Source: Filosporella fistucella (lineage: Eukaryota; Ascomycota; Leotiomycetes; Helotiales). From it: 64,000 bases of DNA. The position numbers and the translations under genes are program-made. Positions 1-13,533 of this stretch are shown here, in pieces. The DNA is taken from contig JAQJZZ010000011.1 of the NCBI GenBank assembly GCA_030077755.1, positions 1,860,001-1,924,000 on the forward strand. The letters are read 5' to 3'. The notes beneath the pieces were generated by a model. That model did no database searches and was not told the DNA's origin. It saw nothing but the letters and a program-made list of their open reading frames with translations. Position 1 is the first letter of the stretch, and each line of letters starts with the position of its first letter.

Positions 1-2639
1 ACCCTTGCGTTGAATTAGTCTACAATGGATCCTTTGATTACTTTAATGACTTGTGTGACGTTTGATTCATGGATTGCCACTATTGAATTTACTAAGTCTA
101 GTCTTATTTATGTCTCTCGCAAGTGCTTAAGGTCCCAGACCCGTGAACCACTCAGCTTATTTTCTGCATGGCATAATTCAAGTCATAATTTTGCGTGTCT
201 CAGTCGTCGAGACAATCAACCGATTTGTTGCAGCCCTGAGATGCAAACAATCATTCTGTTCCGAAGCTGCAAGTTACTTTCAGTTTCCTTGATATACTTA
301 TAGTGAACTATCGATGCAATGATTTTATTTTCAAGCCCCTGACTCCCGTTTTGATAGCAAATTCAAGAGAGCATTCCTTTACTTCTCAGATGCGTGAGGC
401 TGTATGCTAAGATCCCACAACTCCCAAGATATAAACTCCAATCTTGATCAGGCAAGTCAAAGAGGTAATGTTCAGCCCTGTTGAGCTTGACTGGAACTTC
501 ATCACCTAATTTCTCAATGTCTGTTCTTGTGGCTTCGAGTATGATTGCGCTTAGTGCATCATATTCGTCGAATTCTAGAGTCGACAAGCATGACTATGTT
601 TGCAAAAAGCATAAATCTTCTTATCTACAGTATCAGAGGTGTAGATCATAAATGACATGTATGTCTTATTTCTCGGGAGAACTTGCTTTCTGATCACATA
701 CTTGTAAAGAATAAGGGTTTCACTTGCTACCTCCATTTTGACTCCGCTGCATAACACACTATTCACAACAATCAGGGCTAAAAGCAGGCTTAATTATCTA
801 GCAGGGTTTTTGTTTATATTTCATTCCTCTCTGAACTCTGCATTTCGCCGATTCTGGAATCTATCTTGCTTTGAACTCTTTCTCGCCATTTCACAGGTCT
901 TTAATTCGAGCTCATAAAAACACTAATGAGACAATAATGAAGAGAGATTGAGAGGGCCTGTTTGTAGTAAGAGAAAGGCAAAGCTTTTTTATATCCCTCG
1001 CTGCCGTGCTCGTCTTCATCGGCTGCTAATATGCTGCGACAGGTACCTTTTGAAATACAATAAGAAAGTCCTATATAACTCTGTTCAATTCATGCTTAAT
1101 GCTTTTATGGATATCTCGTATTACTACTGTTGGTGCACTGTAATATATATCTCGTAGCTATTAGTTCCAAAATTTTCGGCTTGCTGAAGAAGATACAAGC
1201 CAGGATTCAGGAATGGTCCGAATGGCATACAATCAGACTAGAGCGACTATAATTAATGATGGAGGGCTTTGATTATTTCACACTCAGCTTTTGTAAGAGA
1301 GGGGAAAGATAGCATGCCTAGTCCTCCCTCTTGAGTACTCAAGATGATGTCTTCAGATCTCTGGACAGAGAAGAATTACAATGGAGCGGGCATGTGTGGA
1401 GATGAGCGATATTGGTCATGTTCAGACTCTACAAAAATAGACAACAGGTTTCCGCGAACAGCAATTCGAACTATTCCCAATCCTTAAGAGCAGTTTACCT
1501 TTACTTGTACTACGCACAACCTCAGAAACGACTGCCTCCAGCTCACATTGCAGCTAATGGATTTGAAAGTGGAAGGCTTTCGTACAACAGAGGAATATCT
1601 GGGCGAGAAGTGGTCAAAGCCACGCTTTATGGTGTCGATTCTGGGCTCGAGGCTGGGACGAGATGGAGGAGTGACAGCTCCAGTCTTCATCAAAAGCGGT
1701 TTCAAGTAAAGTTGAAAGGTACTTTTTCAGCTTAACGACAAGTTCTCTGAGCTCATCCAAACTTTCGAACAGTGTGAACTTTCTTATGTTGCAGTTTACT
1801 CTATTTCAAACTTGTTTGGTTGATAAGATCTCTGGGGAGCCCGTGTGCCTGCACGAAGTCCATACAGAGGTAGGCCTTCATCAGCTGGTGGACAGACAGA
1901 TCGGCGAGAAGGTCATTCGCCTAAACTCGGGGCCCTGTAGTGTAACCTAAACTGGTACAGGCACGCTAAAGACAGCGCTTTGGGCCTCTCTAATCGATAG
2001 ACTACAGCTCTTCATAGCTACCTTCTACCTGACCAATACCAATAAAATTACTCTATTCCCGCACTCGCACTGTACAGTGCCGTATCCCCTGATTGACCTT
2101 GGATTCGGACTGCTCCTGTGTGCTCTACTTGCTACTGCAATTCCATTCCTTCTAGCTGCATGAATCTCGATTCTCTGAGACTTTGGCTTCATCTTTCATA
2201 GCATTAATCCGCTGCTATACTTGCACGATCGTTCTTGCTTCGTTATCCGCTACAGTTCCCTGACGGAACGCTTTCTCTCGCCAACACACCCTTGCACTCA
2301 GGACTGAGGTACGCGATTCATAGAAAAGTCGCGGTCCCCCACTGAAGCTCTTGCAAGCTATTTGGCGGTGAGGTCGAACACGTTGGAAGTAAGTCAGCCC
2401 TTCATTGAGATAGGACAGGAGCAGCTGTCGCCGGGGCAGATCTTTACGTGCATACGATGAATGAGAAGTCAACGTGTCGCATTCTGTGGGCCGGGTTAAA
2501 TCGCATCTCTACCCCAATCCCCAGTGCATCGCGGGAACGGGTTTCAAACCAATTCTATCGAGACAGAGCTAACCGGTATTCCTCTTGGTGCAGTCATTCG
2601 AATATCTGGTTCTCAAATTGAAAATTACCCAAAATCAAC
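1..2639. other. Spacer with no convincing gene
   Basis: I see no recognisable protein family, tRNA or repeat here. Open frames are short (up to about 107 codons), occur on both strands and lack a protein-like pattern, apart from the weak candidate at 363-587. The last 150 bases upstream of 2640 probably hold the 5' UTR of the coiled-coil gene. Confidence 0.5.
363..587 (-). CDS. Possible small hypothetical protein or terminal exon
   Basis: A 74-codon minus-strand frame ends in TGA at 363. Its composition is protein-like, with acidic and amphipathic stretches (for example DALSAIILEATRTDIEKLG and LFDLPDQDW). There is no convincing ATG at its 5' end. A second minus frame lies just upstream (about 575-766) and could be an earlier exon, but I could not join the two with good splice sites. 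It could equally be random open sequence. No family is recognised. Confidence 0.2.
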   Translation of the reverse strand: MSTLEFDEYDALSAIILEATRTDIEKLGDEVPVKLNRAEHYLFDLPDQDWSLYLGSCGILAYSLTHLRSKGMLS

Positions 2640-5600
2640 ATGGCCGAAGTTGATGTATCTATTCCCCATGAGGAGGAGCACTCTGCTGAGATTCTCTCTG
2701 GCGAGGAGACGACAACTACGGTACCTGAAGCAGCATCCGAGGCTGAGACAGAGACGGAAACTGAGAAGGAACATCCTACGAAGGAAGCTATCAATGGAGC
2801 AAAGAAAGAGAATCATCCTCCCAAGCGCAGTATCCCGCCGAAAAGACTTGGACCATCTTCATCGACTGTCAGCAAGCCTACAGCATCAACCTCCTCTCGC
2901 ACAACTACTGGTGGTCTTTCCAAACCTCCAACTCGAGCGCCTTTGGGAGCTACAGTCCGCAAGCCGGCAAGTAGTGCGACCGCTCCTACATCCTCGAGCA
3001 CTGGACATAGATCCCAATCTTCTGTTGGGGGATCCGGCGATGAGAAGAAGAAGCCCTTAGCAAGTGCAGCCCGCAGAACCTCCCTGGCACCCTCAGGAGC
3101 ACATCATTCTCCAGCAAAGACAGAGACTTTAGCAGAGAAGCGAGCGAGTGGGGCATCTACAATCACGCGGAAGCCAGCAACATCTATCAGCTCGTCGAGC
3201 CCCAAGCCGGTGGCCAAACCAAGCTCGAGTACCGCTGCGGCGAGAACGACAGGAACTACAAATACAACTGCAAGCCGGTCGGCTCCAATTTCCAAATCGA
3301 CTAGCTCAGGAGCTGTGGCAGATGCAAAGAAACGCCTCTCAACAATTTCTGGATCACCGAGCGCTGCAAAGCCTACTGCGCGAGGAACCGGTCATTCTTC
3401 AGCCAGTACATCGACAAAGGAAGTGGATGAATTGAAGGCTAAGCTGGAAGATAGCGAAACCCGTGTAGCAGAACTTCAAAAGGAAATCGTCTCTTCACAA
3501 GAAAAGTTGCTTGAACTTGGTAAACAAGTCGAGGTAGAGGCACAGCGTGTCAGTGAGGCAGAGTCGAATATCAAGACGGAACATGGCCTTATGATTGAAA
3601 AGCTACACGCAAAGCATAGAGAAGACGTCGAAGAGCTGAAGATTCGATTGGCAGAAGCGGAAACTGCCAGGGCCGCAGCCCAAGAGTCTTCCTCGAAGGC
3701 TATCGAAGAGGCGAAAGAGGCTGCTGCCTCTCAGGGCGCCTCCGACTTAGCTGAGGCACTCGAAAAGCTCAAGGCCGAACACATGTCTGAATTGGAGACT
3801 TTGAAGGCAGAACATTCGTTGGCATTTGATGCTTCCAAAAAAGAGCATGTCTCGACACTAGAGGCCTTGAAAGCCGAATTGGCTGCCGCCAAGGACGCCC
3901 ACTCTTCTACTACAGCATCAATTTCCGAAAGAGAAGCTGAAATCACAACGTTGAGATCTCAAATTTTGGAAGAGAACGAGAAGATTGATGGATTGAAGAA
4001 GGAACATGAGGCAATCATTGCTGATCTCAAGACTACCCTCGCTGTAGAGCATGAGTCAAGTCTGTCAGCCTTGAAGGCTGCACATTTAGCGGAGCTTTCA
4101 AAGGGCAACATCGAGGTGTCGTCAACGTTTGAAAAACAGATTGCAGATCTTAGGCAAAAGCACGACAGCGTTACGAATGATCTCCAAAAGAAGCTTGAGC
4201 AAGCAGCAGCTGCTCAGGCTACATTGGAAGCTGCCCACAAGGAAAAATACGAGACCCATAAGACTGAGTCCGCTAGCGCAGTTTCAAGACTAGAGGAGCA
4301 ACTTTCGGCATTGAAGACAAGATCAGTTGCAGATTCTGACTCCTTAGCCAAATCGATCCAAGAAACCCAGAAATTTAAGGCGGAATCGGAGGCCGTCCAG
4401 AAGCAATTAGTTTCCGCCAGGGAAGAGTTAACTGCTGTCTCCAAGGAATTAGAAGCATTGCGAATCAAAGCTATTGCTGATGAGAAGGCTTTGGCCTCTG
4501 CACAAGCTGAAGTTGAAGCCGCGAAGCAAGAGGTTGTGTCCCTCCAGCGAATGATGGACACGTTTGACGCGGACAGCAAAAGCAAAGAAGAATTATACCA
4601 GAATCTTAAGAAGGATCTTAATTCGACTGTCGATAGCTTGGAAGCTAAGACCAGTGAAATTTCTGCACTGCATGACAAGCATCGAAAGGAACTGGAGACA
4701 ATCACAAATGACTATGAAAAGGAAATTGAAGCTCTACAAGGCAATTCTGGCATCAAGGCAGAGTATGAGACCTTGCAAAAGCAACACGCCGACCTTACCA
4801 AATCACTTGACGACATCACTGCAGCCCATGCTGAGGAGGTTGAGTCTCTAAAGGCAAAGCAATCTGAAATGACAAAATCTCAAAATGATGCTGCTGAGGC
4901 TCATGCGAAGGAACTTAAATCTCTCAGAGTTTCACATGAAGGACTTTCAAAATCACATACTGACGCCGTTTCTAACCATGCTAAGCAACTTGAACAACTT
5001 AAGCAAGAACGTGCCGCCACCATTGTTGACCTCGACAATCAAAAATCCATTCACCAGAAAACCATCGAGGATCTGAAGGAAGCCCACGCCCAGAGTTTGG
5101 ATGATGCACACGATCGTGCCATTACTGCGGGCCATGCTGCTCATAGTTCAGAATTGGAACAACTCCAAGCGAGCCATACTGATGCAATGGCTGTTTTGAA
5201 GGAGCAATTCAAGGAAAGCCAGGGAAACGCGGTGAGCTTGGAACAAAAGCTTAAGGTAAGAACTCTGAGCAATAATTAGTTATACTCTTTTAACGTAATT
5301 TAGACAACTGAGGAGGCTTTGCAAGCTGAAATCCTCAAGACCAAAGAGTTGTTAGGAAAATCACAATCAGAAGTCGAAGATCTCAAACAAGATCTCGCCC
5401 ATGAAAAAATGGCGAAAGCGTCCGCTCAAGCAGATTTGGAGACTGCATTGAATAAGAAGCCAGACACATCCGAAGTCGATACTCTTCGCAAAGAACTACA
5501 AGCTCTGAAAGATTCGCATCAAGCCGCTCTCATGACAGCACAACAAGAGTCTGCAAAATCCACCGAGGAAAATATAGCAACAAAGACCGCTCTTGAGAAG

Positions 5601-6288
5601 GCTCAAGCCGAGCTGAACAGACAAAAGGCAGAAGCTATGTCGGACTACAAAGATATGCACGAGTCTTTGACACAACTTGTCGAAGAGGCAAACAAAAAAG
5701 CTTCAGATGCAGAAGCTCGACTGAAGGAGGCCGAGGCAAACCTCAAAGTCAAAGACGCAGAACTTGCTGAAGCAAAGGTAAAATGCTAGCGTACTTTTCT
5801 CTCCACTATACAGCTCACACCTATAATGCAGACAAAAAGCGCACCACTTGCATCCCCTAGAACTCCCACCATTTCCAAGCCGGAAGGTCTCGCGTCAAGC
5901 AGATTTGCTCAAGAAACTGAAAAAGCCAGTCCGACATTGAAGTCGGAAGCGGCTGAAGGTGAGCCAGATAGTTCATCAGCCGCATTAGCATCGGTCCGCG
6001 AACCCTTTCCTAGTGCTCAATCTTGTCACACCCCCGAGCCGTTTCTTTCGCCCGCCTAAATTCTCAATCGTCGTTTTTTTCAATAATCTGAAGGGCGAAT
6101 GCACTGACAGTGAGTGACCAACAGTTAGCGAGAGCTAGAGTCACCATACAACAGCTGGACCAAATGAATGATGATCTGGCTCAGGAAAATATGAGGTATG
6201 TTTCTAATGTTCTACATTGACAAGTTTAGTAATTGACAGCGTCCTAGATCGCTTGAATCGATCACCGATATTCCTGCTTCTGGGGTAA
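2640..6288 (+). CDS. Large Ala/Glu/Lys-rich coiled-coil protein (fungal M-protein-repeat type)
   Basis: Proposed exons are 2640-5255, 5304-5777, 5832-5958, 6111-6195 and 6240-6288, giving about 1,116 residues. The first three junctions are phase-consistent with GTAAGA/TTTAG and GTAAAA/GCAG sites; the last two small exons are less certain. Residues 1 to about 260 are Ser/Thr/Pro/Ala-rich, basic and probably disordered. From about residue 265 to near the C-terminus the protein is almost unbroken heptad-like sequence, with recurring units such as LKAEH and LEALKAELAAAKDAH, typical of a long parallel coiled coil. Proteins like this are often auto-annotated 'M protein repeat protein' in fungi. Known relatives by shape are scaffold, tether or cytoskeleton-linked proteins, but no specific function can be assigned. 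There is no signal peptide or membrane segment. Confidence 0.8.
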
Positions 6289-6951
6289 CTGTGTAGGCGG
6301 CAAACACTACCATTCTCTACGAAAAGCTTCTACCGCCTGTCCGGGATATATTTAATGGCCTGTGGCCCTCGTTTTGTTTCATTCGTTTTTTGGTCCATCA
6401 ATTGCTCTGAACTTGGCATATGATAGATACCCTTACCTTATACCCACTCGTCTTTGACCCGTCAATGACGTGCTGTTTCCACCAAATGTATTCTTGCATG
6501 CGTTGTTCTTGGGTGGCAGAAAGACGGATCTGAGATCAGTTTGTATGGGCAGCTCTTTCCTTTAATTGAAATTGGAGAGACAACTTTGTACGCAGATAGT
6601 GGTATCCATGAATGATAAGAGATCGTCAACTCGTTCGGGGCTGCCAGTCCAAATATGCCCACTGCTACCTGTCTCTTCTGCAAAATACTTTCAGCACGGC
6701 TTCCTTAACTTTATAGCTTGGCGGTTCTGCGAACCCAATAGTGTTCTTCAGCTCAAAATACATGTGAATTGGTGGGACTGCGTTCAAGGCTAGAAATCTA
6801 AGAGATGTCAAGCTCGGTTGTCACACTCCGAAGTAAGTTCGATAAATGCAAAAGTCTCGTATTCTTCCTATGCTTCCAACGCCAAGCAATTCTATCCACA
6901 AAAACTACTTAGATTTATACATCCAGATTCTGAACTACCCCCGTTCATGGT
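6289..6951. other. Spacer between two convergent genes
   Basis: This holds the 3' ends of the coiled-coil gene (+) and the NPC1 gene (-). The only open frames are short and overlap the NPC1 3' end; I see no separate gene. Confidence 0.6.
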
Positions 6952-9900
6952 TCAATATTCATCATCCGACTCGTCATCTTCTGGCATCAACGCCCTGTAC
7001 CTTCTGCTCGCCAGATCCTCTTCCAATCCCCCGTCGCTCTCGGGATCGATATATCCTTCTCCTCCCAACAGACTCAATGCAACGGGTAGAAATATTAGAG
7101 CGTGAGTAGCAGCAAAGACGACCAGCGCCAGCCATATTCTAAAATAGTAGATCTCAAAGATCTTGCTTCTTGTGAAAGCAAGGACGAATACGCCAAGTAG
7201 TTTGGTGATTGTGATGCCAGAGAATACCGAGCCTCCAACGTTGACCAGGGCGGTCCAGGCTCGGGCGTCTCGACCTCGGAACTTGTTCTTTGCTCGTTCC
7301 ATCACGGCGCGCGAGGGAAACATAAATGCTCGTGCGATATGGGCACAGAACTCGACTCCAATACCGACGCATATGATGAGATTGACCAGACTGACAGCGT
7401 TCAGTGAGACATTGAAAACTGCCATGGTACCGATGATGTCTACAACAATCATAATAACAGTGATTGTGACTACGGCTCCTGTCTTCACTGATCCTAAAAG
7501 AATCGAAGAGATAGCGAGGATTATGGCTAAGGCTGAACCAATTAGAGTAGCTGTGAGGCGCACAATCGTGGCGTATTGGTCGAAGAAAATGTAGAAGATA
7601 CTATATGGGAATACATTATTTCCCGTCCTTTCACTCATCCCATCTGCAATCCGGCGTGCTGATGCATATGCGTCGATGAAGTCTCTCTGTGTCCGAAGTG
7701 GGGTATGGCTTGTTCTGAAGCTACTGGCATTGATGGTGTCACGCTCGTAATCGACTACTAGCGAAGTGCCATATGCAGCTCGGCCACCGAGGGGGCAATC
7801 TTGGTCCGAAGGAGCATTGATCCATTTCTGAAGATAGTGGACGAATTCATCACCTTCAGGCATGCCAGATAGTGTGATATTCCAGGCAGGATCACGCTTC
7901 GCAAAGCATGTCTTTCCGTTCTCCACACAGCATTCTTCAAGGTCAGGATCAAGCCAACGAAGGTAGTCATCAATCCAACTTGCTGTCGACGCAGCAATAT
8001 AGGATACATCTGGTCGCTTGCGTTCTTGTTCCAATATGTTTGTAAGCGACTCCTGCTCACAGGTAGTAAATCTAGAGCAAAGCTGTTGTTGATGAACCCT
8101 CTGTGTGACATTTAATTCCCGAGTAACAAAGTAGACTGGGGGCCCAGAGTCGAAATACTGAGCAAGGTCGTTGAAGTATGGAATCAAGTATGAGCCATCA
8201 GGAATGGCAACTCTTTGATCAAGTCCCAAGGAAACCTCTGGGATCAAGGACACTCCTGCTGTAAAAATGCCCAAGAAAACGACCACAATTCCTGCCTTAG
8301 CTTTCCTTCCTAGAATAGCGGGTGCATATATTTTGCGGATGAATTGCTGTAATCGACTCTCATCCTGAGCTTCATATGATCTTGCGTATCCGTTGCCAGT
8401 GGAAATGCCCAATTGAACACCTGCACCTTTGATTCGTATGCATGGGAAGCAATCCGCACGATGATCTTCAGCTCTCCGCTGGTTTAGAGCAAGCACAGAG
8501 ATGAACATTGTAATCTGAAGCACCGCATTTATGAATACTGCTCCGGCAGCATATATGGCAAAGTTGCGGACAGCTGGCATGCCCACAAAAGCCCCAAGAG
8601 AAAAGGCACTAGTTTCGGTGATTGCTGATAGCAGAATCGAAGGTCCCATGCGTCCAAGAGCTTTTGAAATGCGGAATTCAACAAGTTCATCTGGATGGCT
8701 AATATTGACTCTCTCGAATTCATGGACAATCAGGAATATGTTATCAACGCCAACGGCAAGAACGATGAAAGGTATTACTTCGGCAATGATCAGAGTGACC
8801 TTGACGCCAGCTGCGGAGAACAATCCGATGGATGCTGATATGGACATCAACACAATCAGAATCCCAACAACGCCTAGTGTGAACTTCGATTCGACAAAGG
8901 ATATTGCAGGATTACGAATAATTGATCTTATCGACAATGTCGTTGACCCGAGTGCCAATGAAGCATAAAAGAACATAATAATGTAGCTTATTACAACAAT
9001 TTTGGCATCCGTGTTGGTTGACTTATTGAGCTCTTCTCCTAAGCTGATCTCTGTTGAGAATGACAACCGAAGACCACGTTCTCGGGCCTCATCTTGCAGG
9101 TCGAGTAGCATTGCTTTTAGGGACTCTTCCCAATCCATCGCTTTTGCCACCTTGAGTGATCCCTCCGCGCCATTGTTGACTACCCATGATACAATCATTG
9201 CAGATGCGTCCGCAAAGTCTCCAGAGCCTTCCAGGCCACCAAGAACCATTGAGGGATCTATAGGCTGCTCGAATGGAGGCCGACAGTCAACAGGCGAAGT
9301 CGCACATTCTTGCAATCTGCTCTTCCATGTATTGGGAGTAACTCTCTTGACGTCATTCTGAAAATAAGCTGCCACAGATTGAACAACGCAGGCGTCCCCT
9401 GTAGGTTTGAAGCAAACGTCGTCGAATGAAGTACCATTGCTTCCTTTGAGATTATTGATACGGTCTTCGACATCGATCCACCACTTAAGGGTTTCGTAAC
9501 TGAGAACTGGCCGCGGCCCATCCTCCTTCCTGTCGTTTACCAAGAAGACTTGCTCTGCCCGGTAGAATGGGCCAAAATTGTTGTCGAAGAAGCTTTTCTC
9601 TTCCGCGGCAGCAGAAGTCGGACTTACCCAAAGCCTTGCTGGATCTTTTTCGATATCAAATTTTATCCATCCGATGCTGAGAAGCCCAACAATGAGAACA
9701 CTCACTCCAATGGTAATGCCTGGAAATTTTGCAGCCGTGTAGCCCAATTTACTAAAGGCAGTATCACAGACTGTATTGAGCCAATAATTGCGCTGAGGAC
9801 GATCGTACATAGCTCCGTTGTGAACCATATCTCCTTCGTCCTCGTCATCGCTTGGGGCTACGTCTTGAAGGAGCCGTAATCGTTCGCTTTTTGCTTTTGC

Positions 9901-10830
9901 ATGCTTAGCATAAGCAATATGACCGAAAACAGCTGTGGCCAACAGTGCCAAAATAACACTATAGACCAGCATGGCTCCAAAGGATAGGCAAGGTAGCACA
10001 CCAACGTGGCAATTCCCCGCTTTTGCGACTTCGGGAAGCTCTGGGCACACGGCTGGACAATCGACACAAGCGCACCGAAAGTTAGGATCTGTATCGTTGC
10101 ACTGCTTGGGGGCCATTTTTGATGCTTTCATTCCTTTCTCTGGGTATTCGCTGGGCCTAGGGAAGTTGATCTGAAATGGAGAACCAAATGGAGGGTTCTT
10201 TTTACCCAGGAATTTAAGAAAGTCTGTGTAATTTTTTGCTCCTCCACCGATGAAGCTCATGGCGTTCGTGTTGGTCGGTCCAAACTTTACATCCTTACAA
10301 CTGTCGAAGAAACCAGAGCCATATGCGTCTGACACAAGTTGGTCAAGCTCCGTGACCTTGAGGGCTTTATCGCTGTTTTGCTCAGCTTGGGTAACATTGA
10401 TAAAGAGAGATTGGTCGGGGGAGCAGGTAAATGTGCAAAACAGGTTGTAGAAGTTGTCTTTGCAAGCTGGGCATGCCGATATAAAGTTGTTTGCCTTCTT
10501 GAGGTTATCCGACAGAGTATTAAGCTGGCATGAATTAACAATTTCGGACAATATTCAGTTATAGGATGTAGCAAGTACCTGGCCAGCTTCACAGCACACT
10601 GGTCCATCCTTCCACTTCGAACCACACATCTCAACCAGCTGGTCACGGACATCTTGTTCAGGCTCCTTTGCCAGATCGTTGTCGGCACATGGTAAAGGCG
10701 GTGCGAAGAATCCCGAGCCTCCACAATTCCCACGTATAGCACATCTTCCAGCTTCATGTTTTGGGGTGTAAAGCTCGCTCGATGCAAGGCTCATAAGACC
10801 CGCCACTGCTACGAGATATCGCAGCCCCAT
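6952..10830 (-). CDS. NCR1: NPC1/Ncr1 family sterol transporter
   Basis: Two exons (10830-10579 and 10524-6952) join in phase 0 across a 54-nt intron, giving 1,274 residues, the usual NPC1 size. The start has a signal peptide (MGLRYLVAVAGLMSLASSEL) followed by the Cys-rich luminal NPC1_N domain, including CAIRGNCGGSG, PVCCEAGQ and SACPACKDNFYNLFCTFTC. A first membrane segment follows near residue 270. The sterol-sensing domain covers roughly residues 590-760 (SYIIMFFYASLALG, then VDNIFLIVHEFER). A second RND-type membrane block near the C-terminus contains VSLNAVSLVNLIICVGIGVEF. NPC1 proteins sit in the vacuole/lysosome membrane and move sterol from the lumen into the membrane. The C-terminal tail is acidic (EDDESDDEY). 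The gene is intact, with no sign of decay. Confidence 0.97.
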
Positions 10831-11603
10831 GATGTTGAAGCGACGCTCAGCGCCGCAACAAGTTTGAATTTATGGCAACCTGTTCGCAAGTTGTTTATTT
10901 CGATAGTATATCCTCTATCTGTCATTTATGAAGCATGGCAGATGAGGGAGTTTGATGTAGAATGATGCGTAGTGCAAAGAATCACAAGATCCCATTTACA
11001 AGATACCAGCCACTTCCGAGCTGTATGCGGGTCGTCATCATACAGTGCGCCCGGAACTTCACGTTTTTCCGGCCGATCTCATGAGGATTTCTATTGGTAA
11101 ACACGGAAGCTATGTCGGGTAACACACCAGTACAGTTGACAGCCATTTCAGCTTGACTTAGGATTTGTTTTGCTTCTGTCACAAATGTTTACTTTGCAAT
11201 ACAATACTACACAAAGTTGAAGGAACCGGCCAAGCTGATATTTTGGGCGGCCTATCGCGGAATCAAGAAAGCTCACTTTGCACACTGTAAGGCTTCAATC
11301 TGAGGTCTCTGAATGCGCGACTGGTCAGTCCAAACCGACTCACAGGGTTGCTGAAAGTCCTCATGTCTGACCTTCAGGCGGTCCAAATCTAGTGATTCAA
11401 TTTCGTGGACATCTTTTAACAGTATTGTACTTTTTTAAGTGCCACGATCACAGTTTCGAACTTCTTGAACCAGTTTTAGATGACAACTGGGCTCTGTCAT
11501 TGACATGATGAGCGGCATAGTTAAGGATTGTTGTTATTCCATCAATGAAGTTTGAAAGCTCCATCTTGAGGCCAGCGAATGATGTGGGGGAATTCCTTGG
11601 CAA
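10831..11603. other. Spacer upstream of NCR1
   Basis: This must contain the NCR1 promoter and the 3' end of the CGS-like gene. I see no additional gene, repeat or tRNA. Confidence 0.55.
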
Positions 11604-13533
11604 CTATTCATGCCCTTTGGAAGCATATCTAGCGATGTCCAATGCACTTTTAATTTTGTGCTTCAACACTGCTACCTCCTCCAGTCCAACACTAATTCGC
11701 ACCAAATGTTCCAGCACCCCGTACTGCGCGGCCCATTCCAGCTCATTATAGTGTGCAAGCAATGTGTACGCACAAGCCAAAGTGAAATTCGTCCCCAAGC
11801 TTGGTCCTTTTGCTACATCCAGTGCGTCAAAGAAAGAAATGGCTTGCTCTGGTGTCTTGAAGGCTATCGACAACAGGTAGCCATAACCGCCTTGACAAGA
11901 TTTTACTTCGTTGTAGTAGTGCTGAGTTGTGCTGCCCTTGGGATAGAAGACATGATCAATGATATTATCTTGAACAAGAAGATCGTAGACAGCCTCTGCG
12001 TTTACATTCGCTTTTAACACCCTTTCCCTGAAATCACGACTGCTAACTTCCAGCACCGCAGCATCAATCGGGAAGAGCGTATCTTTATATGCATTCGACA
12101 TAGATTGCCGAAGGATATTCAAATGCCTGCTACGAGGATTGAGAACCACGGATCCGCCCATGACATTACAAGTGCCTGAGAACATCTTCGTCAGGCTCGA
12201 ACAAATAACATCGGCTATGGAGAGCAAGTTAGTGTTAATAGGCGTTGAAATTGTGTCGTCGCAGATAACAACAAAATTGAATGTGTCAGCCATGCGTCGA
12301 ATGCGAAGCAAGTCCGGTGTTATAAGTAGAGGGTTTCCAGGGACTTCGAGAAGCATTGCTCGTATCCGACGGCCGGCTTTTAGTTCGTTTTCCAGCTTAT
12401 CGAGTTCGAGCGAGGAAGCATTTCCATAGAGGGTGGTTTTGATTTGCAGGACTCTGGACAACACTTTGAAAGTATCAACGTAGAGGAAGCTAGCCATTTG
12501 TATAAGTATGGATATCACCCTGAGAGAAGTGCAGCCCTGATGACAGGTGTGTTGATATGTGCACATGTTTGCCACTGTGGAAGCCGAGCATAGTGAAATA
12601 CTGGGATTTGTCACTTACCCGTAACATATGAACTCATGAGACTCTGTGTGCAGATTTGCTGTACTCACAGCATCCACAACACCAGTAATAGCACTCATAC
12701 CTGAAGAATACAAGTACACATCGTCTCTCTCGATATTATCAGAGTTTGTGTAGAGGTCTTGAAGTCGTTGACGTAGAACGAGCTTGCAATCTAGACTGTT
12801 ATTCTTGAAGATTTCTGCCCGTACCATTTCTCTTACTTGTCCCGATCCCTGTGACTGTGCTGCTAGCTTCATCGACGGAGAAGAGCCAATAGGTGAGAAC
12901 TTCACCGACTCGAAATACTTCACGTATAATTCTGCATATCGGCTCGAGACTCCATAACCTGTGTGCTGCCAGAAAGCCTTTGCTAGGAGGAATAATTCCC
13001 GAGGATAAATAACCACAAAGAGCTGGAGATTTGTCCAATCGACATAGGCTTGGTTTTGGATGTCAGACAGTCCCATAGAAGCTACAAGTACCTCAGTTTC
13101 TTGGATATACCCCATATCTCCAGCTTCCCTCACTAAAAAGTCGCGGCATTTGCTGGCATGTTGTTCAGTAAGGAATAGCATTCCTAAGCCGTGCTCGGAA
13201 GGGAATCTTTGTGCGGCAGATTTTTCATTGATAGTACTTGTATGATAACTTTGAATGACCTTTGCTGTAAGGTCTTTGATACAAAGGTGCACAAAAAAGC
13301 GAGGATATCCAGTTCTCATGGCACCAAGAATTGTGGGCTCTCGACGCACATATCCTAGACTGGCTTGCCAAGTTGGTAAAGAAACACTAACGGCCTATAT
13401 TTAAGGGGCGCGAAGTATTAGTGTTACAAGAGTCTCCATAGAAATATGATTCGTGATTACTTACATGTACATCCTTGGGGATACTTTCGCCCAGGTAGCC
13501 ATCATATAAACAAGGTTGTCGAAATTGATCCAT
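11604..13533 (-). CDS. Divergent cystathionine gamma-synthase-like PLP enzyme
   Basis: Three exons (13533-13465, 13394-12619 and 12489-11604) join in frame to 576 residues. The short first exon supplies MDQFRQPCLYDGYLGESIPK, which leads into AVSVSLPTWQASLGY, a block typical of the long fungal cystathionine gamma-synthases (MET-7 type). The PLP lysine is Lys383 in CSSLTKMFSG, and the Asp pair that contacts the pyridine nitrogen is in VVICDDTIS. Other family marks are NVMGGSVVLNP, the SRDFRERV block and KGPSLGTNFTLACAYTLLAHY. The family joins O-acyl-homoserine and cysteine to make cystathionine in methionine synthesis. Several blocks I recall as near-invariant differ here: VPGNPLL instead of FPSNPLL, ICDDTIST instead of VDETIGN, and SSGMSAI where PTGMSAI is usual. 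It may therefore be a paralog with shifted substrate use. It stands alone, with no other sulfur genes nearby. Confidence 0.88.

Noticed and set aside
1412..1735. A 107-codon plus-strand frame with a 73-codon frame opposite
   Set aside because: No family signature and no supporting splice sites or conserved-looking segments; it reads as chance open sequence.
2215..2472. Minus-strand frame in front of the coiled-coil gene
   Set aside because: It overlaps the likely promoter and 5' UTR and has a random-looking composition.
4214..4705. 163-codon antisense frame inside the coiled-coil gene
   Set aside because: It is a by-product of the Leu/Glu/Lys-rich codons on the coding strand; Ser/Leu/Ala-rich shadows are expected there.
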